A program made the translations under genes and the position numbers. A stretch of DNA of 64,000 nt, taken from NCBI GenBank assembly GCA_041390685.1, contig JAWKPL010000001.1, forward strand, positions 1,736,001 through 1,800,000. Direction: 5' to 3'. This stretch comes from JAIBBD01 sp041390685. Lineage in GTDB: Bacteria; Chloroflexota; Dehalococcoidia; UBA2979. Shown in pieces: positions 58,862 to 64,000 of the stretch (the first letter of the stretch is position 1; each line of letters opens with the position of its first letter). The notes below the pieces were generated by a model. That model was not told the origin of the DNA. It saw nothing but the letters and a program-made list of their open reading frames with translations, and ran no database searches.

Positions 58862-59908
58862 GTGCGACCATCGTCGCCGATGGCTTCCTCCTCGGCCTCT
58901 CGACGGACCCCGGACTCCTCCCACGCTGACCTTGCGATCAGGGTGCGCGGCCTGCGCAAGGCGTATGGCGCCTTCGAGGCGGTGCGCGGCATCGACCTCG
59001 ATGTGGCGCGGGGCGAGGTGTTCGCACTGCTGGGGCCGAACGGGGCGGGGAAGACGACGACCGTCGAGATCCTCGAGGGGTACCGGGAGCGCTCGGCGGG
59101 CGAGGTGGACGTGCTGGGGTACGACCCGGCGCGGCAGGCGCGTGCGTTGAAGCAGCGCATCGGGATCGTGCTGCAGTCGACAGGGGTGGAGCGGTACCTG
59201 ACGGTCGAGGAGACGCTGGACATGTACCGCGGGTACTTCCCGGACCCGCTACGGACGGAGGACGTCCTCGACGTGGTGGGGCTGCGGGAGCAGCGGGCGG
59301 TGCGGGTGAAGCGGCTGTCCGGGGGCCAGCAGCGGCGGCTCGACGTGGGAGTGGGGCTGATCGGTAACCCGGAGCTGCTGTTCCTCGATGAGCCGACGAC
59401 GGGGTTTGACCCGTCGGCGCGGCGGCAGGCGTGGGAGATGGTGCGCAGCCTCCGCGCGCTGGGGAAGACGGTCTTCCTGACGACGCACTACATGGATGAA
59501 GCGCAGTACCTGGCAGACCGGGTGGCGATCATCGCGCGGGGCCAGGTGGTGGCCGAAGGGCCGCCGGCGGCGCTGATGGCGGGCGGAGACGAGGTCACCT
59601 CGGTGCGGTTCCGGCTGCCGGAGGGGGCGCAGGGGTGGCCCGACCGGGTGCCGGAGGGGGTGCGCTCCGAGGACGGGACCGTGGTCATCGAGACCTCGAC
59701 GCCGACGGCGGTGTTGTTCGCGCTGACGCGGTGGGCGGTCGGCCAGAGCCTGGAGCTGGGTGAGCTGACGGTGACGCGGCCGTCGCTGGAGGATGTGTAC
59801 CTGCGCCTGGTGGGGGCCGATGCGTCCTCGGATGGGGCGGGCGCGGGGGTGGGCGCGGCCTCGGAGGCGGCGTCGCGCGGGCGGCGTCGACGTCGAGGCG
59901 GGTCGTGA
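58862..59908 (+). CDS. ABC-2-type exporter ATPase
   Basis: A 348-residue ABC ATPase. Walker A is LLGPNGAGKTTTVEILEGY, the signature KRLSGGQQRRLDVGVGLIGN, Walker B LLFLDEPTTGFDP, with switch His in FLTTHYMDEAQ. A C-terminal accessory domain covers residues 225-320 and a Gly/Ala/Arg-rich tail ends the protein. The start is GTG 58862 with GGGGGG upstream; ATG 58880 is the alternative. Exporters of this class carry drugs, lipids or polysaccharides. The stop overlaps the permease start (GTGA at 59905-59908). Confidence 0.9.
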   Translation: MRPSSPMASSSASRRTPDSSHADLAIRVRGLRKAYGAFEAVRGIDLDVARGEVFALLGPNGAGKTTTVEILEGYRERSAGEVDVLGYDPARQARALKQRIGIVLQSTGVERYLTVEETLDMYRGYFPDPLRTEDVLDVVGLREQRAVRVKRLSGGQQRRLDVGVGLIGNPELLFLDEPTTGFDPSARRQAWEMVRSLRALGKTVFLTTHYMDEAQYLADRVAIIARGQVVAEGPPAALMAGGDEVTSVRFRLPEGAQGWPDRVPEGVRSEDGTVVIETSTPTAVLFALTRWAVGQSLELGELTVTRPSLEDVYLRLVGADASSDGAGAGVGAASEAASRGRRRRRGGS

Positions 59909-60678
59909 GCGGGGTGCGGCTGGCGGTGCGGCAGTTGCGGTACGAGCAGCTGGCGTTCTGGCGGAACCCGCCGGCGGCGTTCTTCACGTTCGCGTTTCCG
60001 CTGATCTTCCTCGTGATCTTCAACCTGGTGTTCGGGAACGAGACGATCGAGGTGGACGGGGGGTCGACGAAGGCCTCGACGTTCTTCGTGGCGGGGATTG
60101 CGGCGCTGTCGGTGGTGAACGGGTGTTTCACTGGCCTCGCGATGGCGCTGTCGATCCTGCGGGACGAGGGGGTGCTGAAGCGGGTGCGGGGGACGCCGCT
60201 GCCGCCGTGGGCGTACCTGGCGGGCCGCATTGGGTTCAACACGCTGCTGACGCTGCTGCTGATCGCGATTGTGGTGGCGGTGGGGGCGCTGTTCTATGAC
60301 GTCGATGTGCCGACTTCGACGATGCCGGCGTTCCTGGTGACGGTGGTGGTGGGGGCGGCGACGTTTGCGGCGCTGGCGTTCGCGGTGAGCGGATTTGTGC
60401 CGAACGCGGATGCGGCGCCGGCGGTGGTGAACGGGGTGGTGTTGCCGCTGCTGTTCATCTCGGATGTGTTCATCCGGGCGGACTCGGCGCCGGGGTGGTT
60501 GAACGGGGTGGCGGCGTTCTTCCCGGTGGTGCATCTGTCTTCGGCGTTGCAGGTGGCGTTCAATCCGTTCGAGACGGGGTCGGGGTTCGAGCCGGGGGCG
60601 CTGCTGGTGATGGCGGTGTGGGGGGTGTTCGGGGTGGTGGTGGCGCTGCGGTTCTTCAGCTGGGAGCCGCGCCGGTAG
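59905..60678 (+). CDS. ABC-2-type exporter permease
   Basis: A 257-residue ABC-2 membrane protein with six helices. It has the early segment EQLAFWRNPPAAFFTFAFPL, the signature SILRDEGVLKRVRGTPLPPW and the C-terminal GWLNGVAAFFPVVHLSSALQ, matching DrrB/NatB-like permeases. Partner of the preceding ATPase, coupled by the GTGA overlap. The transported compound is unknown. After the gene lies a 660-base intergenic stretch with the two repeats. Confidence 0.9.
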   Translation: MSGVRLAVRQLRYEQLAFWRNPPAAFFTFAFPLIFLVIFNLVFGNETIEVDGGSTKASTFFVAGIAALSVVNGCFTGLAMALSILRDEGVLKRVRGTPLPPWAYLAGRIGFNTLLTLLLIAIVVAVGALFYDVDVPTSTMPAFLVTVVVGAATFAALAFAVSGFVPNADAAPAVVNGVVLPLLFISDVFIRADSAPGWLNGVAAFFPVVHLSSALQVAFNPFETGSGFEPGALLVMAVWGVFGVVVALRFFSWEPRR

Positions 60679-60707
60679 GGGTGGGTTGAGTCCTCGGTGG
60701 GTGGGGT

Positions 60708-60812
60708 TTCGTTCCGGGGGGCCGGATCGAAACGATTGGTACGAATGGCCCTCGGCAGATTCGAGCGGGGGTTCGTTCCCTTCGTTTCCTTCGGGTTTGG
60801 GGCGTTTCGTGC
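60708..60812 (-). repeat. Dispersed 105-bp repeat, family A, copy 2
   Basis: On the minus strand this begins CACGAAACGCCCC, has arms CGAAGGAAACGAAGGGAACG, contains CGAATCTGCCGAGG, and ends CCGGAACGAA. Both ends and the total length (105 bp) match copy 1. It lies 30 bases after the exporter permease gene. Confidence 0.7.
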
Positions 60813-60930
60813 GGCGGGTGCGGGGGCGCCTCGGAGGGGTGTGCGGGGCGGGGCGTGCGGGGTTGTCCTCGATGCGGTGAATGTGGGGCAGCGGGGGGCC
60901 GGAGGCGGCCCGCTGCGCGGGCCGTGGTGG

Positions 60931-61014
60931 GCGGCCGCTTCGCGGCCGGCTGTTGTTTTTCCGGAGGCCCGCCCGCCCACCCCAACGGGGGCTGCGCCCC
61001 CGGGACCCCCGTGG
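60931..61014 (+). repeat. Dispersed intergenic repeat, family B, copy 3
   Basis: Block order: GCGGCCGCTTCGCGGCCGGC, TGTTGTTTTTCC, GGAGGCCCGCCCGCC, CACCCCAAC, GGGGGCTGCGCCCCC, GGGACCCCCGTGG. It is the only copy with all blocks and links copy 1 (first half) and copy 2 (second half). The remaining gap (61015-61339) is G-rich, then A/T-richer; an inverted repeat CCGACAT/ATGTCGG (61286-61315) precedes the next gene. Confidence 0.65.
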
Positions 61015-61339
61015 AACGCGGCAGGCTGCGCCTGCGCGACCGGGTCCCGGTGTGGGGTGCCTCGGGGGTCGTGCCGGAGGGCGGGTTGGTGGCGGGCATG
61101 GGGGGTGCTCCCTCGATGGGGCGGGAGTTCAGGGTAGGGGGGTGGGGTGGGGATTGCGGAGGGGGGATTGGCACGCAGGGGAAGGGGTAGGACCGCGCGA
61201 ATTGCGCCGGTCGCGGCGGGCAAGGCAAGCTCGCGAGAGCTAGAGTTCGGTTCCGAGAATAGGTAAAGTACGCGCACATCATGATCCGACATAGAGCGGA
61301 TGTGCTGGATGTCGGGTAACGGAGGGAGTTTCGACGCCT

Positions 61340-62125
61340 ATGTCGTCCGGCGGAATCAGAGGCCCCCGAATCGGAATGCGCAGTTACTTCTCGACGCACC
61401 TCCTCTGGATGGCGCAGCGGCTGTCCCGTGAGATAGCGACGATCGAAGATGCGCATCACGGGCGCAGCGTGTTCGATACCTATCACCGCGGTCTTGTCTT
61501 GTCCTCGATCCAATCATCGGTAGGCTTTGTCGAAGCGATGATAAACGAGCTGTTTCAGGATGCTGCTGATGGTCACGGGGATCCAAATAGTAACTATCTG
61601 ATTCCGCTACCCGAGACGGTGCGTGAAGGTATGAGGATATATTGGCGCAGTACCAAGGGCGGATGGAGTGAAACTCTCGGAAAGTACGAACAGCTTCTCG
61701 AACTAGCTTCGGCAGGGTCGTTGGACCATGGCTCCCAACCTTATCAGGATGCCAGGATGCTCATCCGGTTGAGAAACACAGTGGTGCACTACCGCCCGGA
61801 AACGTCTTATTCAGACGATGTAGGAAAGTTGGAGCGCCGCCTACAAGGAAAATTCACGGGAAATCGGCTAATGCAGGGTTCCGGTAATCCGTGGTGGCCG
61901 GACCATTGCCTCGGGGCGGGTTGTGCTGAATGGGCGCACACGGCGGCGAAACGCTTCGTTGATCACGTCGTCGATCGATTGGGTATCGACCCGAACTATC
62001 GTCGACACGAGCGCCAGGGATTCTTCTTGTCAAGCCGACGAAATGGGTCAGGGTCGCGGCGCGAGCTGCATCGGGAGGCAGCTGATCGAACGGAACCCGA
62101 AGGCGTGTCGCGCGCGGGGACTACC
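61340..62125 (+). CDS. HEPN-like protein, C-terminus lost to an IS remnant
   Basis: The first about 225 residues of a 394-residue frame form a helical protein with LVLSSIQSSVGFVEAMINEL and, at residues 143-152, RLRNTVVHYRPE. The R145-N-x3-H150 arrangement is the RX4H motif that HEPN nucleases use for RNA cleavage. Such proteins are toxins, defence effectors or RNA-processing enzymes. From residue about 263 the frame encodes part of a transposase (next entry), so the native C-terminus is missing or replaced. The G+C content is lower than in neighbouring genes. I am confident of the motif, less of the function. Confidence 0.6.
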
Positions 62126-62524
62126 ATGATCGAGAATCCGCGCCGTGCCACCATCGAGCGCGGCGTCCGCAAGCACGTCGAGACTGGCGCGAACCTGTAC
62201 ACGGATGGCCTCAGCTCTTACCGCTTCGTCGGTGACGAGTACATGCATGAGGTCGTTGAGCACGACGCTTCGGAGTACGTGCGCGGCGAGGTGCACGCCA
62301 ACGGCATCGAGAACTTCTGGGCGCTTGTGAAGCGTGCGCTCCACGGCACCTACGTTTCCGTCGAGCCGTTCCACCTGTTCCGCTACCTCGACGAAGAGGT
62401 GTTCCGGTTCAACAGCAGAGACTTGACCGACGGTGCCCGGTTCAAGGTCGCCGCGCGTGCGGTCATCGGCAAGCGCCTGACGTGGGCCGACCTGACCACC
62501 TCGGAGGCAGCTAGTACCGCGTAA
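62040..62524 (+). mobile_element. 3' part of an IS1595-family transposase
   Basis: In frame with the preceding gene from 62126, the sequence encodes the C-terminal DDE part of an ISXO2/IS1595 transposase: ANLYTDGLSSYRFVGDEYMH, then GEVHANGIENFWALVKRALH and FHLFRYLDEEVFRFNSRD. Slightly upstream, in another frame (about 62046-62125), QLIERNPKACRARG continues the same protein, showing a frameshift. The N-terminal half (zinc ribbon, first Asp) is absent, and no terminal inverted repeat was found. It is a dead remnant. Confidence 0.85.
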
Positions 62525-62544
62525 CCGACAAGGGAGGGGCCAAC

Positions 62545-62688
62545 GTGCCAGACAGCAAGAAGCCAACACCGACGGACGAGCCAAGCCCGTACGAGAAGCT
62601 CCGCGCGCTCGCAAAGCGCGTGATGACCGCGCCGGAGCCGCCTCCGTCAAAGCCCGGCGGGGATGGCAACCGCCGCTCACCGGCTTGA
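62545..62688 (+). CDS. Small ORF following the IS1595 transposase
   Basis: A 47-residue frame starting with GTG after AAGGGAGGGG: VPDSKKPTPTDEPSPYEKLR, then ALAKRVMTAPEP. A similar small protein with the pattern (S/T)PYEKxxxLAKR follows many IS1595-type transposases and is thought to be an accessory ORF of the element. Its strong ribosome site and position support that view. Confidence 0.55.
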   Translation: MPDSKKPTPTDEPSPYEKLRALAKRVMTAPEPPPSKPGGDGNRRSPA

Positions 62689-62717
62689 CTCCGGATTAGC
62701 GTCGGAGGCGATGTTCG

Positions 62718-63524
62718 ATGCCCCACCCCTTCGATGGCGTATGGGCCAAAGTCAAGCGATCCCGGGAGCACCGCGACTGTCTCGATTCGCTGATTCGGAC
62801 GACGTTCGAGGAACGAGACAATCTGCCACGTGTTGGCACCAAGTACGATGAGGGCACGGGCGATCACGTCGTCTATGTGAGTCACATGCCCGACCTCGGC
62901 GATCTGATCGAGCGCGCGAGCCTCTTGTTGGGCGACAGCATCCACAACTTGCGCTCTTCCCTCGATCATCTCGCCTACGCGCTCGCCGATAAGTTCACCC
63001 GAGGGAACATCAAGAATCCCCACCGGATCGAGTTCCCAATCACGGACAGTGACGAGCTGTGGCAGAAACGGCTGTGGCGCCTTTCCGAAGTCGACCCGGA
63101 CGATGTTGCCGTAATCAAGTCGTATCAGCCGTATGAAGCGGTCAGTAGAGCGGGCCAACCCCAGGGGTCTCGCACGAGGCTCGGGATGCTCCGTGACTTG
63201 GACGATTGGGACAAACACCGGCTGCTCACCCCGGTCATGATCCCCGGCGCTGGCCTGCAGAACGCGCACCCTCAGGCGCTGGCAATCTGGATGCCCAGCG
63301 CCTTCGCGATGATCAACTCGACCCAACGGTTCCCGCCCGTGCGACTGAACACAGTAATCGCGCGAGCCAGGTTCCCCGATAACGTTCGCCTTTCGGACAT
63401 GGAGATGGCAGGCTACCTCGCCGCGCGGCTCGAAGTCAGGGACTTCGATGCCGATCCGGTTGAATTGATCGATGCCATAACCGAGCGTGTTGCGGAGATC
63501 ATCGGTCGATTCTCGCCAGTCTGA
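62718..63524 (+). CDS. HEPN-like hypothetical protein
   Basis: A 268-residue soluble protein. The region ERASLLLGDSIHNLRSSLDH, continuing LAYALADKF, at residues about 65-93 contains R79-S-S-L-D-H84, an RX4H arrangement as in HEPN nucleases. The LxNLRSxLDHL phrase occurs in many uncharacterised bacterial proteins. The rest is a charged, mixed alpha/beta-looking sequence (WQKRLWRLSEVDPDDVAVIK and LRDLDDWDKHRLLTPVMI) that I cannot assign. No partner antitoxin is evident. It lies downstream of the IS remnant in the same lower-G+C stretch. Confidence 0.6.
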   Translation: MPHPFDGVWAKVKRSREHRDCLDSLIRTTFEERDNLPRVGTKYDEGTGDHVVYVSHMPDLGDLIERASLLLGDSIHNLRSSLDHLAYALADKFTRGNIKNPHRIEFPITDSDELWQKRLWRLSEVDPDDVAVIKSYQPYEAVSRAGQPQGSRTRLGMLRDLDDWDKHRLLTPVMIPGAGLQNAHPQALAIWMPSAFAMINSTQRFPPVRLNTVIARARFPDNVRLSDMEMAGYLAARLEVRDFDADPVELIDAITERVAEIIGRFSPV

Positions 63525-63718
63525 ATTCTCTGCGTTCGCATCGCGCGATTCAGAATCGCGCCGTATCTGCTGCTTAGTCAAGTAAGTTGTTCGCCTCACG
63601 GGGGAGGGCGAGGCGTAGGCGTCACGGTTCGGTGCGCGATGGTTGGGCGGGCTCCGGTGCAGGGATACGCTTGAGGCGAGAGGCGCGGGCGTTTCTCAGG
63701 AAAGGCGGGACGGCCGGG

Positions 63719-63880
63719 GTGGAAGTCGGGATTGTCGGGCTGGGGCGGATGGGGGCGGGGATTGCGGCGCGGTTGCGTCGGGATGGGGATGTGGTGGTGG
63801 GGTATGACCGCAATCCGGAGGTGAGCGATGTGGGGTCGCCAGGCCGGGTGCCGGTCCGTCGGGCTCGTGTTGCTCGCTGA
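63719..63880 (+). pseudogene. N-terminal fragment of a 6-phosphogluconate-dehydrogenase-like gene
   Basis: VEVGIVGLGRMGAGIAARLR, then RDGDVVVGYDRNPEVSDVGS is the NAD(P)-binding start of 6-phosphogluconate dehydrogenase (Gnd/YqeC-like). After about 40 residues the sequence loses similarity and stops at 63880. The remaining 60 to 280 bases to the window end and the 63525-63718 gap hold no gene I can identify. Confidence 0.6.
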
Positions 63881-64000
63881 GTAGGCCGCTCGGGGTCGGG
63901 CCGGCTGTGCATCTGCCCTGTGATGACGTGCGTATTGATAGATAACGGACGTGCTAGAGGCTCGTCGGGGTGGGGTGGGTGCCTCGGAGGAGTGCTGGAG

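Noticed and set aside
1..64000. CRISPR arrays, rRNA and tRNA genes
   Set aside because: I looked for regular direct repeats with unique spacers, for conserved rRNA segments and for cloverleaf arms on both strands and found none.

Overview
The window is about 67% G+C, densely packed and free of rRNA, tRNA and CRISPR loci that I can recognise. C- and G-ending codons dominate so strongly that long open frames appear antisense to almost every real gene. Gene content points to a Chloroflexota bacterium, possibly Dehalococcoidia-like (inference). It includes an acid-CoA ligase beside a malyl-CoA-lyase-like protein, Thr/Pro-rich cell-wall proteins, a GreA with an extra N-terminal domain, Asp-box proteins and many ATGA/GTGA stop-start overlaps.

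Layout. 1-8.5 kb: end of htpX, a cupin, a DUF2283/DUF4258 pair, a crotonase-fold protein, an ArsR/SRPBCC pair, an Asp-box propeller and two HAD hydrolases. 8.6-12.4 kb: minus-strand ferredoxin, sucD/sucC-type ligase and HpcH/HpaI lyase. 12.5-18.3 kb: envelope genes, including a zinc metalloprotease and a class A penicillin-binding protein with a methyltransferase. 19-23.6 kb: plus-strand gatC-gatA-aminotransferase, then citrate synthase behind a twin -10/palindrome. 23.7-28.6 kb: inositol-phosphatase-like enzyme, large membrane glycosyltransferase and L,D-transpeptidase.

28.8-39.7 kb is the most striking block. It is a minus-strand run of eight genes: a three-part fusion (LPG-synthase-like membrane domain, phosphodiesterase, family 2 glycosyltransferase), a cupredoxin-like lipoprotein, a helical lipoprotein broken by four same-sense frameshifts, a ferric-iron ABC transporter, a membrane glycosyltransferase and a short nucleotide-sugar dehydrogenase. 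A DtxR/IdeR-like palindrome lies just upstream of the first gene, which suggests iron control.

40-50 kb: an esterase, a copper module (csoR, copA), two oligopeptide-type permeases, a methyltransferase and an FAD oxidoreductase. 50-58 kb: two ClpS-like adaptors around an AMP-forming ligase and nhaA, then a GGQ release-factor-like protein, argC, rsmG, the GreA-like protein and a molybdo-oxidoreductase/cytochrome b pair. 58.9-60.7 kb: an ABC-2 exporter. The last 3.3 kb looks like a scarred island with lower G+C, two HEPN-like proteins, the 3' part of an IS1595-family transposase and a broken dehydrogenase. Two families of dispersed intergenic repeats occur at 42.2/60.8 kb and at 8.6/11.3/61.0 kb.
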